From contig NZ_JADYWE010000001.1 in NCBI RefSeq assembly GCF_015864955.1, positions 682,001-746,000 of the forward strand: a stretch of DNA of 64,000 bases, read 5' to 3'. The notes under the pieces are model-generated. The model did no database searches, was not told the DNA's origin, and saw only the letters and a program-made list of their open reading frames with translations. Within the stretch, counting starts at the first letter, position 1. The number at the start of each line of letters is the position of its first letter. This stretch comes from Salinibacterium sp. NK8237. GTDB lineage: Bacteria > Actinomycetota > Actinomycetes > Actinomycetales > Microbacteriaceae. The position numbers and the translations under genes were made by a program. This document shows positions 32,847 through 46,001 of the stretch, one piece after another.

Positions 32847-34364
32847 CTATTCGGCGGAAGCGCGCTCCAGAACAAGTTCACGCACGCGAGCGGCGTCAGC
32901 CTGACCCTTCATTGCCTTCATGACCGCACCGATAACCGCACCGGCCGCCTGAACCTTGCCATCGCGAATCTTCGCAAGAACATCAGGCTGAGCAGCAAGC
33001 GCCTCATCGATCGCCGCAATGAGCGGGCCGTCATCCGAGACCAACTTGAGTCCACGGCTCTCGACGACCTCGGCAGGCGAACCCTCGCCAGCAATGACAC
33101 CCTCGAGAACCTGGCGGGCCAGACTGTCGTTGAGAACACCATCGTTGATGAGCGTGACGAGAGCCGCGACATCCACAGGGGTAATCAATGAGCTGGGGTC
33201 TGCACCCTGGATGTTCGCGAGTCGAGCGATTTCGCCCGTCCACCACTTGCGGGCCTGAGCTGCAGTCGTGCCTGCCTCGATGGTCATCTCGATCTCAGTG
33301 AAGAGACCAGCATTGTTGACATCGCGGAACTCAAGATCGGTGAAGCCCCACGCGGCCTGCAGACGCTTGCGACGCTCGGCCGGAGGCTCGGGGAGTGCCG
33401 CGCGCAGCTCTTCGATCAGTGCGAGCGACGGCTCAACAGGCAGCAGGTCAGGCTCCGGGAAGTAACGGTAGTCATCAGCGTCGCTCTTGGGGCGACCTGC
33501 ACTGGTAACACCGGTGTCTTCGTGCCAGTGGCGCGTCTCCTGAGTGATCGTGCCACCCTTCTGGAGAATGGCCGCCTGTCGTTGAATTTCGTAGCGAACC
33601 GCGCGCTCAACGCTGCGCATCGAGTTCACGTTCTTGGTCTCCGTGCGCGTGCCGAGCTTTCCGGAACCCCGTGGGCTCAACGAAATGTTCGCGTCACAGC
33701 GCAAGTTGCCGCGCTCCATGCGGGCTTCAGAAATACCGAGCGAACGAACGATGTCACGAATAGCCGACACATACGCCTTGCCGACCTCGGGAGCATCCGC
33801 TTCGGTGCCCGTAATCATGTGCGTGACGATCTCGACGAGGGGAACACCCGCGCGGTTGTAATCGACGAGCGAGTACTCGGCACCCTGGATGCGACCGGTA
33901 GCGCCGCCCACGTGAGTGAGCTTGCCGGCGTCTTCTTCCATGTGAGCGCGCTCGATCGGAATCGTGATCGTGCGACCGCTCTCGAGCTCAATATCGACAG
34001 AACCCTCGAATGCAATCGGCTCATCGAACTGGCTGATCTGGTAGTTCTTCGCCAGGTCGGGGTAGAAATAGTTTTTGCGGGCAAAGCGTGAACTCGGCGC
34101 AATCTGGCAGCCGAGCGCCAGGCCGAGAGAGATCGAATACTTGATCGCCTCTTCGTTGACGACAGGCAAGCTGCCGGGCAAACCGAGATCTACCGGAGTG
34201 ATCATGGTGTTCGGTTCGCCGTGCTCAGCACCGGATGCTGCCGGGTTCGGCGCATCCGAGAACATCTTGGTCTGGGTATTCAACTCGACGTGCACCTCGA
34301 AACCGAGCGTCGGCTCAAATAGTTCGAGTGCTTTGTCGTAGTCCATCAATTCAGCTTTAGCCAC
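32847..34364 (-). CDS. gatB: Aspartyl/glutamyl-tRNA(Asn/Gln) amidotransferase subunit B
   Basis: Subunit B of the tRNA-dependent amidotransferase: kinase part activates Glu-tRNA(Gln) or Asp-tRNA(Asn), and its tail binds tRNA. GTG 34364 is chosen ([13 protein letters not shown]), giving 505 residues; the ORF extends upstream, but only into eamA. Motifs include [54 protein letters not shown] and [18 protein letters not shown]. The QTKMF region and zinc-like loop of the kinase fold are as usual. It overlaps the upstream transporter gene by 8 bases and is separated from gatCA by two genes. Confidence 0.94.
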   Translation of the reverse strand: MAKAELMDYDKALELFEPTLGFEVHVELNTQTKMFSDAPNPAASGAEHGEPNTMITPVDLGLPGSLPVVNEEAIKYSISLGLALGCQIAPSSRFARKNYFYPDLAKNYQISQFDEPIAFEGSVDIELESGRTITIPIERAHMEEDAGKLTHVGGATGRIQGAEYSLVDYNRAGVPLVEIVTHMITGTEADAPEVGKAYVSAIRDIVRSLGISEARMERGNLRCDANISLSPRGSGKLGTRTETKNVNSMRSVERAVRYEIQRQAAILQKGGTITQETRHWHEDTGVTSAGRPKSDADDYRYFPEPDLLPVEPSLALIEELRAALPEPPAERRKRLQAAWGFTDLEFRDVNNAGLFTEIEMTIEAGTTAAQARKWWTGEIARLANIQGADPSSLITPVDVAALVTLINDGVLNDSLARQVLEGVIAGEGSPAEVVESRGLKLVSDDGPLIAAIDEALAAQPDVLAKIRDGKVQAAGAVIGAVMKAMKGQADAARVRELVLERASAE

Positions 34365-35400
34365 CAGATGATTGTACGTGGCGCAGCGGCACCGTATCGG
34401 TACCCGGTTCGAGCGGCGCGGATGCTGGGGCCAAAATTGGTTCATCGTCGTCGCTCGGAATAGCTTCAGCCTCAATCGTGAAGTCGCTGAACTCTTCAGA
34501 CTTCTCGGAGCGAACGAAGGCGATCCCGGCCAAAATCAGGGCTCCCCCGATGAACTGCATGATCGACAGGTTCTCGCCGATCAATAGCCAGGCGTAAATC
34601 GCCGCCGTGACAACCTCGAGCAATCCGACGAACGACGCGAGACGAGAACCGAGCATTTCGCTCGCCATGATGCTCGTCGAGTACGCGATACCGGTCGCGA
34701 CGATACCCACGATGAGCAGCGGAACCCACCACGGAGCCACGATGCCGAGCACCGTGACATCCACCATCGGCATATCGAACGGCACAATGCCCACGAGACC
34801 GACAAGACCGAGAATGAGCCCACCGAGCAGCAGGCCAGCCGATGCCAGCGCGACGGCCGGAAGCCCCTCGCTCGTTCGCGCGGCAACCACGTAGTACACA
34901 GCCGCACCGACAGCGGCGCACGCTCCAAAGATGATTCCGAGCGGATCAAGAGCACCAGACCCCTCAGGAGAGACGACCAGAATGAGCCCGCCGAGGGCGA
35001 CAACGGAGCCAATAAGAACAACAGCCTTGGGCGTACGCCGTGACGTTACCCACGCGAACGCGACGAGCAACAGCGGCGCCATGTATTCCAAGAGAATCGC
35101 GATGCCGACCGGAATGCGTTCGATCGCCGCGAAGTACACCAACTGGGTTCCTGACACGCCAATGATCGCCATGAGAAGGATGCGACTGCGCGCGTACCAG
35201 AGCGCGAACCAGCGACCTTTGAGGGCGATAATCGCGAACGGCGCCAGCACCGCACCACCAATAAGCACTCGAAGTGTCACGGCAGCCGCTGGGCTCCACC
35301 CTGCTTCGAGGACGGGCTTCACGAGTGCTCCGGAGAGCCCGAAACTGGCTGCAGCAACTAGTGCAATGAGCATGCCGAGGGTGGTGGATGAACGTTTCAT
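34357..35400 (-). CDS. EamA/DMT family transporter
   Basis: A 347-residue membrane protein with two EamA repeats and ten predicted helices. The first repeat begins [23 protein letters not shown], the second near [27 protein letters not shown]. Close relatives export amino acids or metabolites, but the substrate is unknown. It is divergent from the CGNR-type regulator at 35472 with 71 bases between, and its stop overlaps the gatB start, so it is probably cotranscribed with gatB. Confidence 0.88.
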   Translation of the reverse strand: MKRSSTTLGMLIALVAAASFGLSGALVKPVLEAGWSPAAAVTLRVLIGGAVLAPFAIIALKGRWFALWYARSRILLMAIIGVSGTQLVYFAAIERIPVGIAILLEYMAPLLLVAFAWVTSRRTPKAVVLIGSVVALGGLILVVSPEGSGALDPLGIIFGACAAVGAAVYYVVAARTSEGLPAVALASAGLLLGGLILGLVGLVGIVPFDMPMVDVTVLGIVAPWWVPLLIVGIVATGIAYSTSIMASEMLGSRLASFVGLLEVVTAAIYAWLLIGENLSIMQFIGGALILAGIAFVRSEKSEEFSDFTIEAEAIPSDDDEPILAPASAPLEPGTDTVPLRHVQSSGG

Positions 35401-35471
35401 GGGCGACTGCTTCGAACGAGATTGACGAGTATTTCTGCTGACGCTAGTCTCGAAACAAATAAGGAGTCAAA

Positions 35472-36026
35472 TTGCAATTTGCCCCTGACACGGTGGAAAG
35501 TCTCGAGTTTGCCGTTTTGCTCGGAAACACGCACAAGCTCGCGAGTAGATCCGGCGACGATGAACTCGAATCGGTCAGCCAAGTTCAGGCCCTCATCACC
35601 CAGTTTCGCTTTAGCGGTCGCATCGATCGCGACAACAACGAAGTCGCCGAAGTGCGCACGGTGCGCGACCGCATTCGCGGCGTCTGGAAGCTAACCCGCG
35701 ATGACGCTGCTACCGAAATCAATGCCATGCTCGCCGAAGCGAAAGCGCTGCCCTTCTTGGCACGACATGGCGACTTTGACTGGCACCTGCACGCCAATGA
35801 TCCCGAAGCGCCCCTTGCCGAGCGCATTCAGGCCGAAGTTGGCCTTGCGCTCGTCGACGTCGTGCGCTCCGACGCGATGTGGCGCTTACGACGCTGCCAA
35901 GCCCCCGATTGCGAGGGCCTCATGGCCGACCTGTCACGCAACGGCTCACGCCGCTTCTGCAGCATCCGTTGCGGAAACCGGATGAATCAAATCGCGTACC
36001 GCGAACGGCAAGCGGCCGACGACTAG
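35472..36026 (+). CDS. CGNR zinc finger protein (ABATE domain)
   Basis: A 184-residue probable transcription regulator. It starts at TTG 35472 with AAGGAG five to six bases upstream. The N-terminal two-thirds is a helical ABATE-type domain ([24 protein letters not shown]), and the C-terminus has the zinc-binding pattern [21 protein letters not shown] followed by [15 protein letters not shown], which gives the family its name. It is divergent from an EamA transporter, which suggests local control. Its stop codon shares a CTAG with gatA. Confidence 0.88.
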   Translation: MQFAPDTVESLEFAVLLGNTHKLASRSGDDELESVSQVQALITQFRFSGRIDRDNNEVAEVRTVRDRIRGVWKLTRDDAATEINAMLAEAKALPFLARHGDFDWHLHANDPEAPLAERIQAEVGLALVDVVRSDAMWRLRRCQAPDCEGLMADLSRNGSRRFCSIRCGNRMNQIAYRERQAADD

Positions 36027-37537
36027 CCCAGCGAAGGAACCTGGCTCGGCAGGGTGTGGCCCCACTGCTGCTCAAGCAAGCGCTCGAGCGTTGCGCCAAC
36101 CTCATAGAGGCGGGCGTCGCCGCGAGCGGGCGCCATGATCTGGAAACCAGTCGGCAGACCATCCTCGGGAGCGAGCCCCATGGGGAGCCCCATTCCGGGG
36201 ATACCGGCAAGGTTCGCCGGAATCGTGGTGACGTCGTTGAGGTACATCGCCATCGGGTCTTCGAGCTTTTCACCGAGCTTGAACGCGGTGGTCGGTGCTG
36301 ACGGCGAGACGAGCACATCGGCCTTCTCGAAGGCCGCAGCGAAGTCGCGCTGAATGAGCGTGCGCACCTTCTGCGCACTGCCGTAGTAAGCGTCGTAGTA
36401 ACCAGCGCTGAGCGCATACGTGCCGAGGATGATGCGGCGCTTGACCTCGTCGCCGAAACCAGCCTCGCGGGTCGCTGCCATCACGTCTTCGACAGTTCCG
36501 CCGCCCTCGGGATTCACGCGCAGTCCGAAGCGAACCGAGTCGAACTTGGCGAGGTTGCTCGACGCCTCGGCGGGGAGAATGAGGTAGTACGCCTCGACGG
36601 CGTATTCGAAGTGCGGTGCATCCACTTCAACGATTTCGGCGCCGAAATCGGTGAGCAACTGCAGCGCTTCGTGGAAACGCTGTGAGACGCCGGCCTGGAA
36701 GCCAGGGCTGTCGAGCTGCTTGATGACACCAACGCGAACGCCCTTGAGGCTTTCGGCGGCGGCACCGGCACGAGCGGCAGCAGCAAACGACGGCCACTGC
36801 TCGTTGAGCGACGTGGAGTCGCGCGGGTCCCAGCCACCAATGACGTCATGCAGCAACGCCGAGTCGAGAACGGTGCGCGAGACGGGACCAACCTGGTCGA
36901 GCGACGACGCCAACGCGATAGCACCGTAGCGCGATACGCCACCGTAAGTGGGCTTGACACCAACAGAACCCGTGACGGATGCCGGCTGGCGAATCGATCC
37001 ACCGGTGTCAGAACCGAGGGCGAGCGGAGCTTCAAACGCGGACACTGCCGCGGCCGAGCCACCACCGGAGCCACCGGGGATGCGGTCGAGATCCCACGGG
37101 TTATGCGTCGGACCATAGGCCGAGTGCTCGGTTGACGACCCCATGGCGAACTCATCCATGTTGGTCTTGCCGAGCGGAATCAGGCCGGCCGCACGCAGCT
37201 TCGCCACGGGAGTGGCGTCGTAGGGCGGAACCCAGCCTTCAAGAATTTTGGACCCAGCAGTGGTGGGCATATCGATCGTGCACAGCACGTCTTTGACAGC
37301 AACGGGCACACCAGCGAGCTCGCCGAGCGACTCCCCTGCCGCACGACGTTCGTCGATGCGCTTGGCGTTGGCCAGAGCATCCGCCGACACGTGCAAGAAG
37401 GCGTGAACCTTGTCATCGACGGCAGCAATGCGGTCGAGGTGAGCTTGAGTTGCCTCAACCGAGGAGACATCGCCAGAGCTCAGCTTGGTAGCCAGCTCGG
37501 ATGCCGACAGGCGGGTGAGGTCGTTCAGATCTGCCAT
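36023..37537 (-). CDS. gatA: Aspartyl/glutamyl-tRNA(Asn/Gln) amidotransferase subunit A
   Basis: Amidase subunit that releases ammonia from glutamine and channels it to GatB. The catalytic Lys-cisSer-Ser triad corresponds to Lys82, Ser157 ([10 protein letters not shown]) and Ser181 ([13 protein letters not shown]). The length of 504 residues is usual. The start ATG at 37537 overlaps the gatC stop by one base, so gatC and gatA are translationally coupled. The gene converges on the CGNR gene. Confidence 0.96.
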   Translation of the reverse strand: MADLNDLTRLSASELATKLSSGDVSSVEATQAHLDRIAAVDDKVHAFLHVSADALANAKRIDERRAAGESLGELAGVPVAVKDVLCTIDMPTTAGSKILEGWVPPYDATPVAKLRAAGLIPLGKTNMDEFAMGSSTEHSAYGPTHNPWDLDRIPGGSGGGSAAAVSAFEAPLALGSDTGGSIRQPASVTGSVGVKPTYGGVSRYGAIALASSLDQVGPVSRTVLDSALLHDVIGGWDPRDSTSLNEQWPSFAAAARAGAAAESLKGVRVGVIKQLDSPGFQAGVSQRFHEALQLLTDFGAEIVEVDAPHFEYAVEAYYLILPAEASSNLAKFDSVRFGLRVNPEGGGTVEDVMAATREAGFGDEVKRRIILGTYALSAGYYDAYYGSAQKVRTLIQRDFAAAFEKADVLVSPSAPTTAFKLGEKLEDPMAMYLNDVTTIPANLAGIPGMGLPMGLAPEDGLPTGFQIMAPARGDARLYEVGATLERLLEQQWGHTLPSQVPSLG

Positions 37538-37851
37538 TACTGCTCTTCTCCCAGAATCGCGCTAACCGCAAAACGTGAACCATCGTGCTCGGGTGCTCCT
37601 GCTAGGGCCTGCTCAGTCGTGAGCGTAACGCCGGGAACATCAGGGCGGAACACGTTGCTCAGCGGGATCGGATGACTCGTTGCCGGAACATCGTCGGTAG
37701 CGACTTCGCTGACCTTGGCCACAGAATTGACGATTGCGCCGAGCTCGCCAGTGAGCTTCTCGATTTCGTCAGTGGTGAGGGCGATGCGGGCGAGCGAGGC
37801 GAGGTGCGAAACAACCTCGCTGGTGATCGCACCAGGATTGGTGTCAGTCAT
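37537..37851 (-). CDS. gatC: Aspartyl/glutamyl-tRNA(Asn/Gln) amidotransferase subunit C
   Basis: A 104-residue small subunit that stabilises GatA. It has the family pattern [29 protein letters not shown] in its N-terminal helices and [12 protein letters not shown] in the tail. It is the first gene of the gatCA pair. The start is ATG 37851. Confidence 0.95.
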   Translation of the reverse strand: MTDTNPGAITSEVVSHLASLARIALTTDEIEKLTGELGAIVNSVAKVSEVATDDVPATSHPIPLSNVFRPDVPGVTLTTEQALAGAPEHDGSRFAVSAILGEEQ

Positions 37852-37901
37852 GGAGCTCCGAAGATGGGAAACAGACAGGGAACCGTATAAGTGTATTCGG
37901 C

Positions 37902-38900
37902 TTAGCGAGCGGCGAGGAGCGACAGGGCGAGAGCGTCAACACTCACGGCCGTATTGCTCAGCACGACAACCGCCCGCGAGCGCTCTCGTTGAAACCCGAC
38001 AAAACTCGCAAAACCGCCCGTCATTCCGTTGTGCCAGGTGATGCCGTCGGGGTTCGTGAGCCAGGCGTAGCCGATCTTGCCCTGCCGCGGCACGGCGATG
38101 CGCGAGGTCGTGGCGGCAACGCCAGGCGCGCTGCCATCGAGTTGGGCTTCGACGTAGCGCATCATGTCGGGCAGGGTAGAGCGGATGTTGCCCGCCGGCC
38201 CATACGCATGCATTGTCCACGCGTCACTGGCTCTGCCCCGGGCATCGAAGCCCGTTGGCACATCGAGGGGAAGTTCGGCCGCGGTCGCGAACGAAGCCGT
38301 GTGTGCAAGCTTCAACGGAGCGGCTATGCGCTCGGCAACGAGCTCGGAATAGCTCCGGCTGGCCGCTACGGCGAGAGCCTGCCCCAGCAGAGCGAACCCC
38401 AGATTTGAATACGAAAAAACTCCCGGCTTTCCTAGCGGAGTGGCAGCAGTCTGGCTGACGAGCTCAGCGACGGATGCCGTGTACGGGTCACGGCCAGCCT
38501 TCACCGCCCGGTTGCCCCGACGGAACTCGGCGAAGCTCACCGGCAGCCGCGGTAGCCCGCTGTGCTGAGTTGCAATGCTTTCCAAGGTGAAGGCTGCCGC
38601 GGGGCTGCCCCCGAGCTCCAGCAACTCCCCCGCGGTCGTTGCTGTAGTGACTTCACCGCACTCGAGCGCACGCGCGAATAGTGACGCCGTGATGGTTTTG
38701 GTGACGGAACCGATTTCGAAAGCGCGGTCATCCATCGCACCGAACTGAGCCGTGCGCCACTGCCCCGCATCATGCAGCGCGACGCTCATGACGTCGTGAC
38801 GCGTGGCTCGCACACGGTGCTGAACGAGTTCAATTAACTCGTGATCGCCAGCCAAGGGTTCAGCCAGCTGCAGCCAGCGCTTGGGGCGTCGCGCCATCAA
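37902..38900 (-). CDS. Serine hydrolase, beta-lactamase/esterase family
   Basis: A 332-residue cytoplasmic protein of the penicillin-binding-like serine hydrolase family. The SxxK motif is SVTK at residues 65-68 in IGSVTKTITASLF and the second motif is YSN in FSYSNLGFALLG. No signal peptide is present. The family includes esterases and D-amino peptidases, so beta-lactamase activity should not be assumed. It overlaps the DUF1023-type gene by 4 bases. Confidence 0.85.
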   Translation of the reverse strand: MMARRPKRWLQLAEPLAGDHELIELVQHRVRATRHDVMSVALHDAGQWRTAQFGAMDDRAFEIGSVTKTITASLFARALECGEVTTATTAGELLELGGSPAAAFTLESIATQHSGLPRLPVSFAEFRRGNRAVKAGRDPYTASVAELVSQTAATPLGKPGVFSYSNLGFALLGQALAVAASRSYSELVAERIAAPLKLAHTASFATAAELPLDVPTGFDARGRASDAWTMHAYGPAGNIRSTLPDMMRYVEAQLDGSAPGVAATTSRIAVPRQGKIGYAWLTNPDGITWHNGMTGGFASFVGFQRERSRAVVVLSNTAVSVDALALSLLAAR

Positions 38901-40264
38901 CTCTGGTTGTGTGCTGCTGAGGCGAACGCCCGCTGCACAGCAGGAACGTCCTCGGGGATTACAAGGTCACCGCGACCGATACACATCAAAGCGAAGTTGC
39001 GCATAGCTTCGCTCCCGGGCGTGAAGTACTCGTTGTGGCCAACAGAACCGCTCAGTTCTTGTTTCATGATCACATCAAAACTGCCGCTCACGCCGAGCGA
39101 CTGTGCACCGAATGACGCGGTGCCAGGATCGGCACCAAAATAAGAGCTGTTAGGAATCGGGTCCCACGCGGCCTCTCCCACAAAAACGTTGCCAGCGCGC
39201 ACATTCAAATCAGCGACCGACTCGGCGGGACTACCGGGCGAACCCACCATCGCCAAGGCATCGATCTCGAAGTCGTATTCCGACAACGCCATCATCGCCG
39301 CCGTCGTTCCATAGGAGTGCGCAACAACCGAAATATACGGCTGATCAGCGCCGCGCTGCGCCTGCAGACCGAGAATGGCATTTGCGAGAGTGTCGCGCCC
39401 CTGCACAGCGTTATCGATCGCCCCCACATTAGTCAGGTTTGGGGTGTCATAGCCGATCCACGCGACCGTCGCGACCGTCTCGTTGCTCGTGAAGACCGAC
39501 TGGTCATCAAAGTACTCAAGCCACGACTGTTGTTCGGTGTAGAGCGAGTTGGCGGCATCCGCCCAGTACGACATCTGGCCCTCGATAGTGAAGAACATGC
39601 CCGGCACCAAGAAACTCACGTAGTCGGCGTCGTTCAGATCGCCAAGCACGATGGCAGCGCGGCCCTGCCCCGTGACGTCCAAGGTGACCAGAGTGCGCTC
39701 GGGGCTCGCGCTATCGAAAACGAGAGCCTCCGAAATGGAAGACAACATGCTGAGCTGTTGGCGTGCGCTCTGCTGCACGGCACGACCGGCATCCGAATCT
39801 ACGACCGAAGAAAGTTCTGAAATCGTCTCGTCAAGCACCGTGCGGTTGCTGACGTCGCGAATCGTGTACGGCACCCCTTCAAGGTTGCCGAGAAGTTGCG
39901 GACTCGCTACTTCGAGCGCGGCTCGGCGATCGGTAGCCAAATCGCCCCACCACAGAGCCACTTCTTGCGCGGGCGGTTGCGAAAGGAGGATCTGCTCGAC
40001 AGCGCCAGGGCGAGCCGCGAGGTACTCAGAAATGCCGGCGGCGGGGATGCTCGCGAGCGCGGTAAGAGTGCGGCCGCTGAAGGTTGTTGTGCCCACTGCT
40101 GAGCCGCTCACCACCCCGGTGGTGTCCACAACAGGGCCGACGAATGGAGCTGGCGCGTCGCTCGTGACAATCGAGCTGAACTGCGCTTCGGGCGCGCCAG
40201 AGACCTCGGTGGCGGGTAAGCCGATGACCGAGGTAGCTAAAACGAGTGCAATTTCAATCAGCAA
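38897..40264 (-). CDS. DUF1023-type alpha/beta hydrolase, secreted or membrane-linked
   Basis: A 455-residue protein beginning at TTG 40264 (MLIEIALVLATSVIG) with a hydrophobic N-terminus that acts as signal or anchor. The C-terminal half has the alpha/beta hydrolase nucleophile elbow AHSYG in VVAHSYGTTAAMMALSEY, which matches the DUF1023 (abhydrolase 8) family of actinobacteria. A catalytic Asp and His are likely near EAAWDPIPNSSYFG and GHNEYF. The N-terminal half has no recognised family. The function is unknown. A ribosome site AGGGGA lies about 10 bases upstream of the TTG. Confidence 0.82.
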   Translation of the reverse strand: MLIEIALVLATSVIGLPATEVSGAPEAQFSSIVTSDAPAPFVGPVVDTTGVVSGSAVGTTTFSGRTLTALASIPAAGISEYLAARPGAVEQILLSQPPAQEVALWWGDLATDRRAALEVASPQLLGNLEGVPYTIRDVSNRTVLDETISELSSVVDSDAGRAVQQSARQQLSMLSSISEALVFDSASPERTLVTLDVTGQGRAAIVLGDLNDADYVSFLVPGMFFTIEGQMSYWADAANSLYTEQQSWLEYFDDQSVFTSNETVATVAWIGYDTPNLTNVGAIDNAVQGRDTLANAILGLQAQRGADQPYISVVAHSYGTTAAMMALSEYDFEIDALAMVGSPGSPAESVADLNVRAGNVFVGEAAWDPIPNSSYFGADPGTASFGAQSLGVSGSFDVIMKQELSGSVGHNEYFTPGSEAMRNFALMCIGRGDLVIPEDVPAVQRAFASAAHNQS

Positions 40265-40392
40265 CGACGGGTAATCCCCTCAGGAACATTGACCGTGCGC
40301 CATCCCCGCACACGAACACGTTCAGCTAATCCTAAGGGCACCGAACCCTGTTCGGGGGTAAACCAACGGCATTACTGTCGTTTTGCCTAACT

Positions 40393-42717
<2,325 letters not shown>

Positions 42718-42790
42718 TCAAGTGTAAACAGCGGCACTGACTTCTGAGTGTGCGAATGCGCCGCAGAAGCGCACGCGTCGAGCGAGGTGT

Positions 42791-43954
42791 TTAGACCCCG
42801 ACGGGAACCGCAGACACCGTGCGCGCAATCGTGCACTGGCCAAGCACTCGCGTGCCTACGTAAAGAACCGCCGTCTGGCCGGGCGAGACACCAATGAGTG
42901 GCTCGTGGGGCCGCACGATGAGCTCGGGGCCCTTCGCATCGCCGACGTTGTCGACGCCCTCGGTTGCCGGTGCGATGCGAGCGGTGGCCGGCATCGGGTC
43001 GGAGTGTGCGCGCACTTGAACGTGGCACTCAAAGCTCGCACCGGGCTCGCTGATGAAACCAGAGGCGAGCGGATCGAGCCCCGCCCACGAAAACTTGGTG
43101 CCAGCGACTTCGGAGAGGGCAAGAGCTTCGCGGGGTCCGACAACGACCTCGTTGGTCTTGGGACGAATCTCCAACACGAAACGGGGCTTGCCGTCATCCG
43201 TGGGGTAACCGACGTTGAGGCCCTTGCGCTGGCCGATCGTGAACGCGACAGCACCCTCGTGCTTGCCGAGAACCTCGCCGTTGCGGTCAAGAATTTCGCC
43301 CTGCTCTGCACCAACTTTGTCGGCCAACCAGCCGCGAGTGTTGCCATCAGGGATAAAGCAAATGTCGTGAGAGTCAGGCTTGTTCGCTACCGAGAAACCA
43401 CGTTCTGCGGCCTCAGCACGAATCTCTGCCTTCGACGGCGTAGACCCGAGCGGGAACATACTGTGCGCAAGTTGCTCCGTCGTGAGCACGCCGAGAACGT
43501 AGGACTGGTCTTTCGCCCAGGCCGCGGCACGGTGAAGTTCACGATTGCCATTTTCATCTTCAACGATGTTGGCGTAGTGACCGGTCGCAACCGCATCGAA
43601 CCCGAGAGCAACCGCCTTCTCAAGGAGAGCCGCAAACTTGATGCGCTCATTGCAACGCATGCAGGGGTTCGGGGTGCGCCCAGCCGAATACTCGGCGATG
43701 AAGTCATCGACGACATCGAGCTTGAAACGCTCGGAGAAGTCCCAGACGTAATACGGAATACCAATCATGTTGGCCGCCCGTTGGGCATCCATAGAATCTT
43801 CAATCGTGCAGCAACCGCGGGCACCGGTGCGCAGAGTTCCTGGCTGCCGGCTCAGCGCCAAATGCACCCCAACAACCTCATGCCCTGCCTCGACTGCACG
43901 CGCGGCAGCAACCGCAGAGTCCACTCCGCCACTCATCGCCGCTAAAACCTTCAT
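42791..43954 (-). CDS. mnmA: tRNA-specific 2-thiouridylase
   Basis: Thiolates U34 of tRNA for Lys, Glu and Gln, receiving sulfur through a relay from cysteine desulfurase. The PP-loop SGGVDS is at the N-terminus ([17 protein letters not shown]). The catalytic cysteines are in [12 protein letters not shown] and [11 protein letters not shown], and the C-terminal domain has [18 protein letters not shown] start at ATG 43954; a TTG three bases upstream also fits the frame. The nearby nifS-type gene at 44707 could supply the sulfur. Confidence 0.95.
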   Translation of the reverse strand: MKVLAAMSGGVDSAVAAARAVEAGHEVVGVHLALSRQPGTLRTGARGCCTIEDSMDAQRAANMIGIPYYVWDFSERFKLDVVDDFIAEYSAGRTPNPCMRCNERIKFAALLEKAVALGFDAVATGHYANIVEDENGNRELHRAAAWAKDQSYVLGVLTTEQLAHSMFPLGSTPSKAEIRAEAAERGFSVANKPDSHDICFIPDGNTRGWLADKVGAEQGEILDRNGEVLGKHEGAVAFTIGQRKGLNVGYPTDDGKPRFVLEIRPKTNEVVVGPREALALSEVAGTKFSWAGLDPLASGFISEPGASFECHVQVRAHSDPMPATARIAPATEGVDNVGDAKGPELIVRPHEPLIGVSPGQTAVLYVGTRVLGQCTIARTVSAVPVGV

Positions 43955-43990
43955 CAACCAAGTGTACGAGACGAGTTGCTGGGCAAGTTC

Positions 43991-44245
43991 TTACTGCGGG
44001 ATGTCGGTGAGCGTCTTCTCGACGCCAGCGAGGCGCTGTTCGACGGCATCCAGTCGCTGAATGAGCATCTGGTTGGCTTCGAGCGTCTGCTCGGCAAGTG
44101 CCCGATAATCGCCGCCCGCTTGCGCATCTGCAACGTATTTGGCCGCTTCGGCTTTCTTATTGACCGCGTTAGTGATGACGCCCGCGATGATTCCGGTGAC
44201 GGCAATAATTGCGATCCAAAACCAGAGGGTATAGAAGATTTCCAT
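43991..44245 (-). CDS. Small membrane protein with coiled tail
   Basis: An 84-residue protein with one N-terminal membrane helix (FYTLWFWIAIIAVTGIIAGVI), then a basic stretch and a C-terminal helix (MLIQRLDAVEQRLAGVEKTL) that looks like a coiled coil. The start shares one base with the stop of the ArsR-type gene, so they are coupled. The role is unknown. Confidence 0.78.
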   Translation of the reverse strand: MEIFYTLWFWIAIIAVTGIIAGVITNAVNKKAEAAKYVADAQAGGDYRALAEQTLEANQMLIQRLDAVEQRLAGVEKTLTDIPQ

Positions 44246-44613
44246 TATTTTCCTTCGTGAGAATTGCTGTTGTGGTGTGGAGTTGCGTCGCCGTCGGCGA
44301 TTTCAGAAGCTGCGGTTGTCGCCGCCGACTTCGCCACCGCTCTCGCCAGGAGAGCGGGGGTCACCGTGACGCGAAAAGGAACTACCTCGAAGAGCTTCAG
44401 CGCTTTGCCGTCGTCGCTTAGTTCGTGATGCCCGGCAACAAAGCCCGCCTCTTCAAGCTTGGCGAGGTGCATGTAGAGCAACGGGCGGGACATTCCGACG
44501 CGACGAGCGAGCTCGCTCACGTGCTTCTGGCCGGTCGATAATTCGGCCAGAATGCGCATGCGCTGCGGATTAGCCACTGCAGCCAACCACGCTCCGAGCT
44601 CTTCTGAATTCAC
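44245..44613 (-). CDS. ArsR/winged-helix transcription regulator
   Basis: A 122-residue regulator. GTG 44613 (MNSEELGAWLAAVANPQRMRIL) has AAAGGA six bases upstream and is preferred to upstream starts. The winged helix-turn-helix is LSTGQKHVSELARRVGMSRPLLYMHLAKLEEAGFV in position 25-60 approximately. There is no Cys pair of the metal-binding type, so the metal-sensing subtype is unlikely. It is followed by a small membrane protein in the same operon, possibly its target or partner. Confidence 0.85.
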   Translation of the reverse strand: MNSEELGAWLAAVANPQRMRILAELSTGQKHVSELARRVGMSRPLLYMHLAKLEEAGFVAGHHELSDDGKALKLFEVVPFRVTVTPALLARAVAKSAATTAASEIADGDATPHHNSNSHEGK

Positions 44614-44706
44614 GAGAATCCTTTCACCTGTAATAAAAAACTTACACATAGGTGACGGCAGCGTCAAGCCCCGCGGTGAGCACCACCGCGAGAACAGAAA
44701 ACGGCG

Positions 44707-45885
44707 TTAGCGCCCCAGGACTGTCACGCGATCCGAATAGCCAGCGGCTCGCGCCTGCTCGACCGCGGCCGGCAACGCCGCCACGAACTGAGCAACCTCG
44801 TCGGCCGTCGTGGACTCCCCCAGCGAAATACGAAGTGCGCCACGAGCAGTGGGCTCGTCGAGACCCATAGCGAGCAAAACATGGCTCGCTTCGGGCACCC
44901 CAGCCTGACAAGCAGAACCGGTGGAGACGCTGAAGCCCGCGACATCCAACAAGAACAACAGCGAATCGCCCTCACAACCCGGGAACGTGAAGTGCGCATT
45001 GCCCGGCAGCCGGTCGTGCGGGTCGCCCCGCAGCACAGCCTCGGGCACTGCCGCTTGAACCCCCGCGATGAGCGAATCCCGCAACGCGGTGAGCCGAGCT
45101 GCCTGCTCCACTAGGTCTGTGGTTGCCTCGCGTGCCGCCGTCGCAAAAGCGACAGCACCCGGTGCGTCCATCGTTCCCGAGCGCGCCCGCTGTTGGCTTC
45201 CCCCATGAATAAGCGGAGTCACGGATGCCGAACGAGCGATAACGAGAGCGCCAACGCCGACCGGTCCGCCGATCTTGTGTGCCGAAAGACTGAGCGCAGC
45301 AACGCCGGCCGCGTGGAAGTCGATGGGCACATAGCCGAGAGCGGATACTGCATCGACGTGCACCGGAACGCCAACAGCCTGCGCGAGCGCTGCGACTTCG
45401 GAAGCGGGCTGGAGGGTGCCCACCTCATTATTGGCCGACAGCATCGACACAAGCGCGACGTCATCCGCGAGCGCCTCGCGAACATAGTCCACGTCAATGC
45501 GGCCGAGAGCGTCAACAGGAATCCAGTCGAGCACTGCACCCTCGTGGGTGCGCATCCACTCAACAGCGTCGATGGTGGCGTGGTGTTCGGCTTGGGCTAC
45601 CAGAATGCGGCGGCGTTCGACGCCGCCGGAATTACGAGCCCAGTACAGACCCTTGATACCAAGATTGATCGCCTCGGTACCACCAGAAGTAAAAGTAATT
45701 TCTACCGAGTCCGCACCAATACTCGCAGCAATAGCCTCACGCGCCTCTTCGAGCATGCGTTTGGCCGCTTGGCCCTGCGAGTGAATCGATGAGGGGTTAC
45801 CCACGACCGGCAACGCCTGTACGAACGCCTGCACTACAGACGGCCGCATGGGCGTTGTCGCCGCATGGTCAAGATAGATCGTCAC
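44707..45885 (-). CDS. Cysteine desulfurase (NifS/IscS family)
   Basis: PLP enzyme that takes sulfur from cysteine for Fe-S clusters and thiolated tRNA. The PLP lysine is in SAHKIGGPVGVGAL, and the sulfur-receiving loop has SACQAG in TGSACQAGVPEAS. The start MTIYLDHAATTPMRP is the classic opening. The length of 392 residues is usual. It is encoded upstream of mnmA on the same strand and may supply sulfur to it. Confidence 0.94.
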   Translation of the reverse strand: MTIYLDHAATTPMRPSVVQAFVQALPVVGNPSSIHSQGQAAKRMLEEAREAIAASIGADSVEITFTSGGTEAINLGIKGLYWARNSGGVERRRILVAQAEHHATIDAVEWMRTHEGAVLDWIPVDALGRIDVDYVREALADDVALVSMLSANNEVGTLQPASEVAALAQAVGVPVHVDAVSALGYVPIDFHAAGVAALSLSAHKIGGPVGVGALVIARSASVTPLIHGGSQQRARSGTMDAPGAVAFATAAREATTDLVEQAARLTALRDSLIAGVQAAVPEAVLRGDPHDRLPGNAHFTFPGCEGDSLLFLLDVAGFSVSTGSACQAGVPEASHVLLAMGLDEPTARGALRISLGESTTADEVAQFVAALPAAVEQARAAGYSDRVTVLGR

Positions 45886-46001
45886 CGTAACTCCGCTACT
45901 CCCCCACAGAATCCAACCGGATGCCCGTGTGTCATTACTCTAGATCGCATGCACTCTTGCTTCGACCTCGGCTTCCCTCGCCTCATTGCGGAAGCACGCT
46001 G

